The translations under genes were made by a program, and so were the position numbers. The notes below the pieces were generated by a model that saw nothing but the letters and a program-made list of their open reading frames with translations, ran no database searches and was not told the origin of the DNA. Positions 36,997 through 44,724 of a stretch of 64,000 nt of DNA are shown here, piece after piece. This stretch comes from JAENWD01 sp963837165 (GTDB lineage: Bacteria; Acidobacteriota; Vicinamibacteria; Vicinamibacterales; JAENWD01): NCBI GenBank assembly GCA_963837165.1, contig CAWIMD010000004.1, positions 682,001 to 746,000 on the forward strand, given 5' to 3'. Within the stretch, counting starts at the first letter, position 1. Each line of letters begins with the position of its first letter.

Positions 36997-37316
36997 GTGC
37001 TGACCTTCGTGGAAACGCGCCTGTTCACGTCCCTCATCCACCGATACCTGCCGGACGATGAGTACGCGGCCTTGCAGGCACGCGCTCGCGGACAATCCGG
37101 AAGCAGGCGATCTGATCCGTGGCTCCGGCGGCGTCCGGAAGCTTCGGTGGGCGGTCGCCAGGACGCGGGAAGCGTGGTGGGATTCGGGTGATCTATTACC
37201 TCCGATCGCGCCAGGGGGAGATCTGGATGCTGACCGTATACGCAAAGAACGAAGCGGAGAGTATCCCAGGGCACGTTCTGAGGAAGATCAGGGAGGAGAT
37301 CGATGGCAGCGCCTAA
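36997..37316 (+). pseudogene. higB: HigB/RelE-family toxin, two frameshifts
   Basis: Three frames in turn give FVETRLFTSLIHRYLPDDEY, then ALADNPEAGDLIRGSGGVRK, then GRGKRGGIRVIYYLRSRQGE and WMLTVYAKNEAESIPGHVL. Joined, they form a normal about 105-residue RelE/HigB-like mRNA interferase. One extra base near 37083 and one near 37161 break the frame. The 3' end overlaps the antitoxin gene by 14 bases, as in other higBA operons. If the shifts are real the toxin is dead while the antitoxin is intact. Confidence 0.78.
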
Positions 37317-37578
37317 GCGGCGAAATATCGGCGCAGAGATTCTCGAGGGGCTCCGAGAGCTCAAGCGGGGCGAACACGGCCGCGTCACAACCAGACCATC
37401 GGTGGCGACGATCCGCGAGGGCACTGGCCTGTCGCAGCCGAGATTTGCTCAACTCCTGGGCGTCTCCGTGCGGACGCTTCAAGAGTGGGAACAGGGACGG
37501 CGCGCGCCGTCGGGAGCGGCCCGCACCCTGCTGATGATTGCCGCGAAGAACCCACGGGCGCTCATCGACGTGGCGTAG
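37303..37578 (+). CDS. higA: HigA-like antitoxin, helix-turn-helix
   Basis: The protein has 91 residues with one XRE-type helix-turn-helix (LSQPRFAQLLGVSVRTLQEW EQGRR, written in two parts). The N-terminal part is GAEILEGLRELKRGEHGRV and the tail ends NPRALIDVA. It should neutralise the upstream toxin and repress the shared promoter through the palindrome at 36967-36985. GGAGG precedes the ATG. A second copy of the last codons of this gene lies 300 bases downstream. Confidence 0.88.
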   Translation: MAAPKRRNIGAEILEGLRELKRGEHGRVTTRPSVATIREGTGLSQPRFAQLLGVSVRTLQEWEQGRRAPSGAARTLLMIAAKNPRALIDVA

Positions 37579-37887
37579 GCAGGCAGAAGCAGCGACTATG
37601 GCAGCGGTGCACGGCCCTAGCCGCCCGGAAGGGGCTGACGCGGCCTAACGTCACCTGCATTCCTGGACCGTGTTGCCCGCCCCAGCAGTGGTATCGCGCG
37701 CTCAATTTCTCCAGCGGCGCGCGAACGGGACCGACGACGACCGTCAACGGAGTCTTCCTGCCCGACAATCGGGCGCAGGGCCAGGTGTCGTTTCAGGACT
37801 ATCCCGGTTGCGGAAGCGCCGCGGGAGTGGAGTGGACAGCGACGAGAACCCGCGCGCGATGACTGACGTGGCGTAGGTAGACAGAAT
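37545..37887. repeat. direct duplication of the higA 3' end, with no clear gene between
   Basis: The segment 37545-37588 (GAACCCACGGGCGCTC, stop codon, then GGCAGGCAGAA) recurs at 37841-37887 with a few changes, including the codons for NPRA..DVA and the stop. The stretch between the copies, and on to 38095, holds no credible gene. One short frame reads GVFLPDNRAQGQVSFQDYPG, which looks protein-like but has no proper start. This may be the scar of a lost second antitoxin or of an insertion flanked by repeats. Confidence 0.7.
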
Positions 37888-38095
37888 TCAGTATCGCCGA
37901 GGCTCGAGAGGCGCCCATGATCGAGCGATACACGGAACATGCGCGCTGTTGGGTAGTGGTGGCCATGCTGGCGCCAGCCTGCGAGCTTCATCCGCCTTGC
38001 GCCCTCGCAGCTCGTGGGCCATTCCACCCTTGGCGACGCAGGCGAATGCATGGTGGGGCTGGCGACACCGAGGAGTGATTTACGGCACGTGATCT

Positions 38096-38932
38096 TTACG
38101 GCCCGGCCGGGCGAGCATCGCACGCCAGAGGCACGACGCCATCCAGATGAACCCGCAGGAAGTTCAGGATCTGCTCCACCGCGTCCCGCGCGGCGACGCC
38201 GTCGTCATCCAGATCGAACGCATGCGGTGCCGCGGGCAGGTTGACGACCGTCAGCGCCAGGTTGGCCGCCAGCGCCGCGGGCACGAAGCGATCGATGGAC
38301 TCGTTCACGCCCGCGATAGCGTCCTGGCCTGCGCGGACGATGAAGAGCGGCGTCTCCGGTTGAAGGTCCGCCACGGTCCGGCCGCTGGTCGGGTTGGCAA
38401 ATCGCCAGGTGCGCGCCGCGTCCGCCACGCCCGTTGCACCGTTCAGATCCAGCATGAGCCCGTAACAGAGGACCGCGCACCGGATCGAGGCCCGGCCGCA
38501 CATCAGCGCCGACAGCGCCGTCGGAACGTGGCTGGAACAGGCCCATAACCCGAGACGTGACGCATCGACGCCGTGCCTGCTGCCCCCGGCCTTTAGGAAA
38601 TCCAGGACGCGCGTGACGTCCGCGGCCGGGTCGTCGCTGGTCGTGTACGTGATGCCCATCAGGCCGTGCGCCGCGACGAGGCGGCCCCACGACACGAACG
38701 ACTCCATCTCGTTGATCCGGCAGCCGAGCATCTTCAGCGCGCCGGCGTCCGGGAGGCCGGACACGAACACGACGGCCGGCAACGGGTTTTCGCCGTTCGA
38801 TCCCAGCGGAGCATAGAAGTCGAGCGTCGCGCCATCGGGGGAATACGGGCATCCGCGCCGGACTTCGACCTGCGCGGTTCCCGGCACGTCATACACCACG
38901 CGCTTCCGGGTCGCGGGGTGCCGTTCGGTCAT
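38096..38932 (-). CDS. alpha/beta hydrolase
   Basis: The protein has 278 residues. It has the alpha/beta-hydrolase order: PLPAVVFVSGLPDAG (oxyanion region), a nucleophile-elbow position at LGLWACSSHVPTALS, the acid at TPLFIVRAGQDAI and the His in AAPHAFDLDDDG. The elbow reads ACSSH rather than GxSxG, so the nucleophile may be a Ser in an atypical elbow. It is cytoplasmic, with no signal peptide. GGAGG lies seven bases before the ATG, which fixes the start. Confidence 0.8.
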   Translation of the reverse strand: MTERHPATRKRVVYDVPGTAQVEVRRGCPYSPDGATLDFYAPLGSNGENPLPAVVFVSGLPDAGALKMLGCRINEMESFVSWGRLVAAHGLMGITYTTSDDPAADVTRVLDFLKAGGSRHGVDASRLGLWACSSHVPTALSALMCGRASIRCAVLCYGLMLDLNGATGVADAARTWRFANPTSGRTVADLQPETPLFIVRAGQDAIAGVNESIDRFVPAALAANLALTVVNLPAAPHAFDLDDDGVAARDAVEQILNFLRVHLDGVVPLACDARPAGP

Positions 38933-39051
38933 GCGGTCGCCTCCACGCCGCCCATCCTGGAGGAATTGACGGCGCAGAACTAGACTGGTAGTGTGGCGAC
39001 TGTTCGTCCGACGACCGGGTCGCTGGCACGTTGGACTGCGCCGCCGGCTTG

Positions 39052-39739
39052 GTGGTGATCCCCGCACTCCTCTTCGATCTTTACGAGACACTCGTGACCG
39101 AGCGAGGCACCACGCCTGCTCGCGCAGGCTCGCTCGGCGAGCGCCTCGGACTCGACCCGGCCGCCTTTCGCAAGGCCTGGAGGCCACAGCGACTCCGCGT
39201 CATCCGCGGGCAGGTGTCGTTCGCCGACGCGTTGGTCGAAATCGGGACGGCGCTCGGCCGCGCGCCGGATGTCCGGTTGGTCTCCGCTCTCGCCGAGCAA
39301 CGTCGTCTCGAGAAGACGGCCCTGTTCCAGAACATCGATCCGATCGCACTGAGCGCTCTCCGACACTTGCGCCAGCGTGGGTGCAGGCTGGCCATCGTCA
39401 GCAACTGCTTCGCTGAAGACGTGGCGGCGTGGCCGGAGTGCGCCGCGTCAGCGTGCTTCGACGCGTCCGTGTTCTCGTTCGAGGTCGGCACTGCCAAGCC
39501 GGAGCCGCGCATCTACGCGGAAGCCCTGCGCCGACTCGGCGTCGACGCCTTTCCACGCGGCCTTCATCGGCGACGGCGGAGACGACGAACTCCTGGGCGC
39601 CGAGCGAGCGGGCCTGCGCGCCGCCCAGTCGGCCTGGTTTCGAGGCGAGCTTGCCGGCCTGCCGCCGCGTATGCCGCGGCTCCCGTCCTGGCCGGCGGTC
39701 CTCGAGTTCGCGGGAGCTGGCGGTGCTGCAGTGCCGTAG
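39052..39739 (+). CDS. HAD-superfamily hydrolase (one frameshift)
   Basis: Joined across an extra T at about 39551, the product has about 228 residues. HAD motifs are LLFDLYETLV (nucleophile Asp), LAIVSNC (motif II), KPEPRIYAEAL (motif III Lys) and FIGDGGDDELLGAERAGL (motif IV, with an unusual run of acids). Substrates of this phosphatase group are usually small phosphate esters. A GTG start at 39052 is the best available. It is divergent from the alpha/beta hydrolase. Confidence 0.8.
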
Positions 39740-39811
39740 AGCAGGGTGTGCAGTGTGCGGTGCGGCGTGGCGGCCGTTTGGGCCGTGCACCGTCGGAGCA
39801 GGCCGTCGCGA

Positions 39812-39960
39812 GGCATGAAAGATGCGCGGAGCGAGGAGCCGCGGCGGTCTGCCGGCGGCAGCTCGAGGCCGGGATCACCCGGAGGCCGCTCTTCGCTTGC
39901 CTCTGACCGTCGGGTCACCCGGACCGCCGCGTGAGCGAAGCGTACAGTGCGCAATTCGAA
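39812..39960 (+). mobile_element. MITE-like interspersed repeat, copy C (core only)
   Basis: The segment aligns with copies A and B through GCGCGGAGCGAG, CCGCGGCGGTCTGCC, GCCGCTCTTCGCTTGCCT and ACCCGGACCGCCGCGTGAGCG. Its own halves are inverted: GAGCCGCGGCGGTC against GACCGCCGCGTGAGC. The outer ends seen in copies A and B are not clearly preserved. The full gap 39740-40128 holds no credible gene. Confidence 0.6.
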
Positions 39961-40128
39961 CTGGTGGCCGTGCCCGGTCTTCACTATGCTTCTCTGCAAT
40001 CGTGCCGCGTGACCGGAGCCTCCGGACATGAGCTCAGCCGAGACCGTTTCACAACATCCTGGCCACGTCCTTGCGTTCTTCCGCGTCCGTCACGACGAGG
40101 CGACCGGCGCGTCAGATGGAGGTGAGAA

Positions 40129-40521
40129 GTGAAGGCCCAGAGCACCTTGCCGACGACCATCGACGAGTACATCGCCGCGTGCCCGCCCGACGTCAGGCCG
40201 ATCCTCCGGCGCATCCGCGCCACGGTTCGCAAGGCGGTCCCTGACGGACAGGAAGCCATCAGCTACCGCATGCCCACCGTCAAGCGCAACGGCGTCGTGC
40301 TGTACTTCGCCGCCTTCAAGGAGCACATCGGCGTCTTCCCGCCCGTGCGGGGCAGCGCCGCCCTGATGAAGCGGCTCGCGCCGTACGCCGGCCCCAAGGG
40401 CAACCTGCGGTTCCCGCTCGACCGCCGCATCCCATACGGCCTGATCGCCGAGATTGCCAGAGTGCAGGCGCGCCAGAACGCATTGAAACGGACGCCGCGC
40501 AAGGCCGCGGGCCGCGCCTGA
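40129..40521 (+). CDS. DUF1801 family protein
   Basis: A 130-residue protein with the DUF1801 pattern: TIDEYIAACPPDVRPILRRI, EAISYRMPTVKRNGVVLYFA, HIGVFPP and RFPLDRRIPYGLIAEI. The family includes YdhG and the Bacillus iron chaperone Fra; this member's role is unknown. A GTG start is preceded by GGAGG at the correct spacing. It is the first gene after the copy C repeat. Confidence 0.85.
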   Translation: MKAQSTLPTTIDEYIAACPPDVRPILRRIRATVRKAVPDGQEAISYRMPTVKRNGVVLYFAAFKEHIGVFPPVRGSAALMKRLAPYAGPKGNLRFPLDRRIPYGLIAEIARVQARQNALKRTPRKAAGRA

Positions 40522-40556
40522 CCGGCGCAACCGACACCGATGCTGCCGACGCCCCG

Positions 40557-40799
40557 GTGGCCGCCGCCGATCCGGCAACGGCTCGTTCCGGACCAGCCGC
40601 CACCGGCCTGCTCATGCTCGTGCAGGACTTCGTCGTGAAGCACATCCTCGAGGATCACCTCGCCGGCCCTGGCGACGAGGCACCCAGCGCGGCGTTCCGC
40701 GACGCGTCTGCGTTGTCGGGCAAGCTCACGTTCCTCTTCGGGATCTACTACCTGCAGCACGTCATCAACACCCGGCTGGCCACCGAGCCGGCACGGTAA
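40557..40799 (+). CDS. small hypothetical protein
   Basis: An 80-residue protein with a GTG start. The C-terminal two thirds look like a folded or membrane-associated segment (LLMLVQDFVVKHILEDHLAG, LTFLFGIYYLQHVINTRL). No family is recognised and no clear ribosome-binding site is seen. It lies 35 bases after the DUF1801 gene on the same strand. Confidence 0.4.
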   Translation: MAAADPATARSGPAATGLLMLVQDFVVKHILEDHLAGPGDEAPSAAFRDASALSGKLTFLFGIYYLQHVINTRLATEPAR

Positions 40800-40923
40800 C
40801 GGCGAGCGCGCCATGCACGTGTTTATCCGGCGACGGCCGTGGACCCGTCGCGTTCATGCCAATCGCACCCGGACTGATCCGGCACGCGCTCCCGGGCCTC
40901 GCCATGCTGCTGTGTGTGGCAAC

Positions 40924-41418
40924 ATGCGGCGCATGACGACCACTCGTCCGCAGCCGGCCGCGCCGTTCCGAGTCCTGATGCGTGTGCCGGTGCCCTGGGT
41001 CTTCGTCCTCGCCTACCTGTGCGGGGTCGTCCTGCAGCGCATGGTTCCGCCCGGCCGGCCGGCTGCTCGGTGGATTGGCTACGCGGGCGTAGCGGTCTTC
41101 GTAGTCGGCACGGCGCTGGCGGGCTGGTGCCTCTCGCTCTTCCACAAGTCGCGGACCACCACGACGCCGGGCGAGGCTTCGAAGGCCCTGGTGACGTGGG
41201 GGCCGTATCGATTCAGCCGCAACCCCATGTATGTCAGCCTGACACTGGCATACATCGGCGAGGCCGGCATCCTGCAGCAGGCCTGGCCGCTGGCGCTCCT
41301 GCCGCTGGTGCTCGCGTATCTGAACTGGGTCGTGATCCCCGTCGAGGAGGCCAGGCTGACCGAAGTGTTCGGAGACGGGTACCGCGCGTACCGAGCGCGC
41401 GTCCGGCGCTGGGTCTGA
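40924..41418 (+). CDS. isoprenylcysteine carboxyl methyltransferase-like membrane protein
   Basis: The protein has 164 residues and about four membrane segments. The ICMT/PEMT signature is in the C-terminal half: LVTWGPYRFSRNPMYVSLTL (cofactor-binding RxxRNPxY-like block) and VIPVEEARLTEVFGDGYRAY. Bacterial members methylate small lipophilic or thiol substrates using S-adenosylmethionine. The ATG at 40924 or 40933 could be used. It heads a run of membrane genes to 43720. Confidence 0.85.
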   Translation: MRRMTTTRPQPAAPFRVLMRVPVPWVFVLAYLCGVVLQRMVPPGRPAARWIGYAGVAVFVVGTALAGWCLSLFHKSRTTTTPGEASKALVTWGPYRFSRNPMYVSLTLAYIGEAGILQQAWPLALLPLVLAYLNWVVIPVEEARLTEVFGDGYRAYRARVRRWV

Positions 41419-41453
41419 CACGCCGTGGCGGCAATCTTGCACCGTCACGCCGC

Positions 41454-42779
41454 ATGCAGGCGTATCGGCAGACGCGCGTCGGCTGGGGCGAACTGCTGAG
41501 GTGCACGCTCTCGGAAGTGAAGTCGGACGACGGGCTCGGGTCGGCCGCCAAGCTGGCCTATTACTTCTTCCTCGCCCTCTTCCCGGCGCTGCTGTTCCTG
41601 ATCGCGCTCGCCAGCTTCAGCGCGCACGGGGACCTGCTCACCCACCTGGTGAAGCTGGCGAGCGGCAAAGCGCCGCCGAGCGTCGTGCACATCCTTCGCA
41701 CTCAGCTGACGGCCCTCGCGGGCCAGCACCACGGCGGCCTGCTGACCTTCGGCGCGGCCGCGGCGCTCTGGAGCAGCTCAGCCGCAATGGTCGCGCTCAT
41801 CGACGCGCTCAATCGGGCCTACGACGTCGAGGACGGCCGGTCCTGGCTGAAGCGCCGGGGCATCGCCATTCTCCTGACGCTTGGCCTTGCCGTTTTCCTC
41901 CTGGTCTCGATCACCCTCGTCGTCGCGGGACCGGAGCTTGCAAGCTACGTCACGCGACAGGCCGGGCTCGGCGCCGCCGTCGAGTGGACCTGGAAGATCG
42001 CGCAATGGCCGCTCGTCTTCTGCCTCATCGTGACGGCCTTCAGCCTGATCTACCGCTTTGCGCCGGACGTGGACCAGCCGTTCGTCTGGCTGTCGCCGGG
42101 GTCGCTGGCGGCGACCGCGCTCTGGATCGGCGGCTCGCTGGGATTCCGGTACTACGCCGTCAACTTCGGGACCTACAACGAGACCTACGGCACCATCGGC
42201 GGCGTGATGGTGCTGCTGCTCTGGCTCTACCTGACCGGGCTCGCCATCGTCATCGGCGGCGACATGAACGCCGTGCTCGCGCACGCGGCGGCCCGGCGCG
42301 GAGAAGAGGCGCCCGGCGAGGAGCTCGCGCCGGCGGCGCCGGAGCGTGAGTCACGGCCCGGGAGAGAGGCGCCGCCTGGGAGAACTGTTATGCCGGACTA
42401 CGATCAGTCGCTCGTTGACCTCATCAAGACCACCGTGCGCGATGCGCAGGATCTCGTGCGCAGCGAGATCGCCCTCGCCAAGGCGGAGGTGCGCGACGAA
42501 GCGCAGCGGCTCGGCCGCGGCGTCGTGCTGCTGGCCGCAGCGGCCGTCGCGGCCGTGCTCGCCGTCGTCTTTCTGCTGACCACGATCGCGTGGGGCATGT
42601 TCGCGTGGTTGGGGTGGCCGGTCTGGACCGGCTTCGCCGTCGTCACGGGCCTCATGATCGTCGCCGCCGCGGTGCTGGCGCAGCTCGGGCGCGACAAGCT
42701 GGCCGCCAGGCGGCACCTTCCCAACACGACCGACACCATGAAGGAGAACGCGCAATGGGTGCGAGCACGGACGTCCTAG
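41454..42779 (+). CDS. YihY/BrkB-family membrane protein fused to a Holin-X-like domain
   Basis: One open frame of 441 residues. Residues about 1-290 are YihY/BrkB-like with six helices (LAYYFFLALFPALLFLIALA, LWSSSAAMVALIDALNRAYD, FGTYNETYGTIGGVMVLLLW). Residues about 313-441 match the small Actinobacterial Holin-X-like proteins (DLIKTTVRDAQDLVRSEIAL, then two helices). The usual arrangement is two genes. An internal ATG at 42390 with GGGAG upstream could start the second domain separately. Both families are membrane proteins of unclear function. Confidence 0.82.
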   Translation: MQAYRQTRVGWGELLRCTLSEVKSDDGLGSAAKLAYYFFLALFPALLFLIALASFSAHGDLLTHLVKLASGKAPPSVVHILRTQLTALAGQHHGGLLTFGAAAALWSSSAAMVALIDALNRAYDVEDGRSWLKRRGIAILLTLGLAVFLLVSITLVVAGPELASYVTRQAGLGAAVEWTWKIAQWPLVFCLIVTAFSLIYRFAPDVDQPFVWLSPGSLAATALWIGGSLGFRYYAVNFGTYNETYGTIGGVMVLLLWLYLTGLAIVIGGDMNAVLAHAAARRGEEAPGEELAPAAPERESRPGREAPPGRTVMPDYDQSLVDLIKTTVRDAQDLVRSEIALAKAEVRDEAQRLGRGVVLLAAAAVAAVLAVVFLLTTIAWGMFAWLGWPVWTGFAVVTGLMIVAAAVLAQLGRDKLAARRHLPNTTDTMKENAQWVRARTS

Positions 42780-43447
42780 CCGACACCGTCCGCGCGAAGC
42801 GGACCGCCGTGGACAACGACCTCGAGCTGCTGCGGGTGCGCGCCGAGTCGGTGGACCCGCGGCGCCTTGCGTCGCGGTGGGTCCCCGCGGCCGCACCGGT
42901 CGCCGTGCCAATCGCCGTCGGAGCGACGGCGCTCTGGCTGTGGCGGCGGCGGCGCCGGTCGGTGACCTCGCTGCGCGACCTGCTGCGGCACTCGCTGATC
43001 GAGCTGTACCGCGCGGAGCGGTACCTCGTGCCGGCGCTGGGACGCATGCGCCGCGCCGCGTCGAACCCGGATCTCGAGAGCATCTTCGCCCGGCACTTCG
43101 AGGAGACGAAGTCGCAGGCGCGCCGGCTGGAACGGGCGCTGCGCTCCGTGGGCGACGAGGCGCGCGAGGGCAGGTCCGCGTCGATGGCCGCCATCGAGGA
43201 CGAGGGCAGGCGCGTGCTGAACCGGGAACGCGACCGCGACGTCCGCGACGCGACGCTCATCGCGATGGCGCAGCGCATCGAGCACGTGGAGATCGCCAAC
43301 TACGGCACGGCGCGAACCTTCGCCGACACGCTCGGCTACACGCATGCCTCGGAGCTGCTGCAGCAGACGCTCGAAGAGGAACGGGCGATGGACGAGCAGC
43401 TCACGCGGCTGGCCGAGCGCTTCGTCAACCCGGAGACGATCCGATGA
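42755..43447 (+). CDS. DUF892-like (YciE/YciF ferritin-like) protein with a membrane anchor
   Basis: A 230-residue protein. Residues about 1-70 resemble DUF3618-type anchors with one helix (AAPVAVPIAVGATALWLWRR). From about 75 on there is a four-helix DUF892 region (LRDLLRHSLIELYRAERYLV; FARHFEETKSQARRLERAL; LIAMAQRIEHVEIANYGTAR). YciE/YciF proteins are stress-induced and ferritin-like. AAGGAG seven bases before the ATG fixes the start, inside the 3' end of the preceding gene (25-base overlap). Confidence 0.8.
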   Translation: MGASTDVLADTVRAKRTAVDNDLELLRVRAESVDPRRLASRWVPAAAPVAVPIAVGATALWLWRRRRRSVTSLRDLLRHSLIELYRAERYLVPALGRMRRAASNPDLESIFARHFEETKSQARRLERALRSVGDEAREGRSASMAAIEDEGRRVLNRERDRDVRDATLIAMAQRIEHVEIANYGTARTFADTLGYTHASELLQQTLEEERAMDEQLTRLAERFVNPETIR

Positions 43448-43483
43448 GCCGAGGCGGCGAAGCCGCCGCCGGGGAGGAGGCAG

Positions 43484-43720
43484 ATGGGCAACGCGGTGAG
43501 CTTCGCCGCCGGCATCCTGGCCGGAAGCACCACCAAGCTGACGCGGGCGGTCACTCGCCGCGCCATGCGCGACCCGAACGGCACGCCGCGCCTGCCGGCG
43601 GCCGCACGCCGCCGCAGCGGGGTCGGGACGATGCTGCTGTGGGCGGTGGCCGTGGGGGTGCTGCTGGCGGTGGCCGACATCCTTCGGGAACAGCGCGAGG
43701 CCGCCACGCCGGAACAGTGA
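43484..43720 (+). CDS. small single-pass membrane protein
   Basis: A 78-residue protein with one C-terminal membrane helix (GTMLLWAVAVGVLLAVADIL) and a basic Arg-rich middle. GGAGG at good spacing precedes the ATG. It closes the ICMT-YihY-DUF892 run, and by context probably belongs to the same envelope-stress group. No family is recognised. Confidence 0.6.
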   Translation: MGNAVSFAAGILAGSTTKLTRAVTRRAMRDPNGTPRLPAAARRRSGVGTMLLWAVAVGVLLAVADILREQREAATPEQ

Positions 43721-43729
43721 TGGTGGTGA

Positions 43730-43754
43730 GCGCGGGCTGAAGCCCCGCGCTACA
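43730..43754. repeat. REP-like hairpin, second locus
   Basis: GCGCGGGC and GCCCCGCGC pair around TGAA. Its reverse complement reads TGTAGCGCGGGGCTTCAGCC, the same layout as the hairpin at 34181-34206. It lies between two convergent genes and contains the stop codon (TAG) of the minus-strand dehydratase, so it may serve as a shared terminator. Confidence 0.75.
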
Positions 43755-44724
43755 CGTCAGCCAGCAGCGCCGCCAGCCGATCCATGGCTACGTTGCCGCC
43801 GCTGACGATCGCGACGTGGACGCCCGGCGATCCGGGAGGCGCCATCCGCATCGCCCCTGCCACGCTGGCGGCGCCGCTCGGTTCGGCGACCACCTTCGCA
43901 TGAGCCGCCAGGAATCGCACGCCGGCCGCGATCTCGCCTTCCGAAACGGTCACGACCTCGTCCACGAGCGCGCGCACATGCGCGAACGTCAGGTCGCCCG
44001 GCCGGACGGCCATCAGGCCATCGGCCATCGTCTGCACCGAATCCAACGTGACGGGATGGCCGGCCGCGAGCGATCGCGACATCTTCGGCGCGCCTTCCGG
44101 CTCGACGCCGACCACGCGCACGCCGGCGCGGAGGCTCTTGACGGCCGCCGCAACGCCCGATGCGAGCCCGCCGCCGCCCAGCGGGACGTAGACCGTCGTC
44201 ACGTCGGGCTGCTGGGCGACGATTTCCAGGCCGACGGTGCCCTGCCCCGCGATGATCCGCGGGTCGTCGAACGGCGGCACCATCGCCATCCCGCGCTCGC
44301 GCTGGAGCGCCTCGGCCGCCAGCTGACGGTCGATCGTCGTGAGCCCGGCGAACCGGACCTCGGCGCCGAGCGCACGCGCGCCCTCCACCTTCACCGCCGG
44401 CGCCGTCGTCGGCATCACGACGATCGAGGCGAGTGAGAGCCGCCGTGCAGCCCAGGCCACGGCCTGCCCGTGGTTCCCTGACGAGTACGTGAGGACGCCG
44501 CGGCTCCGCGCATCCGGATCGAGCTGGCTGATGAAGTTGAACGCGCCGCGCAGCTTGAACGCGCCCGCCAGCTGCAGGTTCTCGCACTTGAGCCTGACGT
44601 GCCGCCAGCCCTCGTCGGTGGAGGCGGTCAGCACGGGCGTGAGCCGGGCCACGCCGTGCAGGCGCTCGGCCGCTCCGCGAATGGCGTCGAGCGTGACCAG
44701 CGCGGGCGCCGCGGCCGTGCTCAC
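43750..44724 (-). CDS. threonine/serine dehydratase (PLP-dependent)
   Basis: A 324-residue fold-type II PLP enzyme. The Schiff-base Lys is in LAGAFKLRGAFNFI. Other landmarks are SSGNHGQAVAWAA, the phosphate-binding glycine loop VPLGGGGLASG and a late IVSGGNVAMD. It lacks the regulatory ACT domain of biosynthetic IlvA, so a catabolic threonine/serine dehydratase or a serine racemase-like role is possible. Its GTG start overlaps the stop of the upstream hydrolase gene (GTGA). Confidence 0.9.
   Translation of the reverse strand: MSTAAAPALVTLDAIRGAAERLHGVARLTPVLTASTDEGWRHVRLKCENLQLAGAFKLRGAFNFISQLDPDARSRGVLTYSSGNHGQAVAWAARRLSLASIVVMPTTAPAVKVEGARALGAEVRFAGLTTIDRQLAAEALQRERGMAMVPPFDDPRIIAGQGTVGLEIVAQQPDVTTVYVPLGGGGLASGVAAAVKSLRAGVRVVGVEPEGAPKMSRSLAAGHPVTLDSVQTMADGLMAVRPGDLTFAHVRALVDEVVTVSEGEIAAGVRFLAAHAKVVAEPSGAASVAGAMRMAPPGSPGVHVAIVSGGNVAMDRLAALLADV

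Noticed and set aside
30949..39960. Integron attC sites as the explanation for the repeated palindromic elements
   Set aside because: The elements are about 240 bases, lack paired RYYYAAC and GTTRRRY core sites at their ends, and are not spaced by single-gene cassettes; no integrase is present.
42390..42779. Phage holin, hence a prophage
   Set aside because: The Holin-X family name is historical. The domain is fused to a YihY protein among ordinary membrane genes, and no phage structural or integrase gene is nearby.
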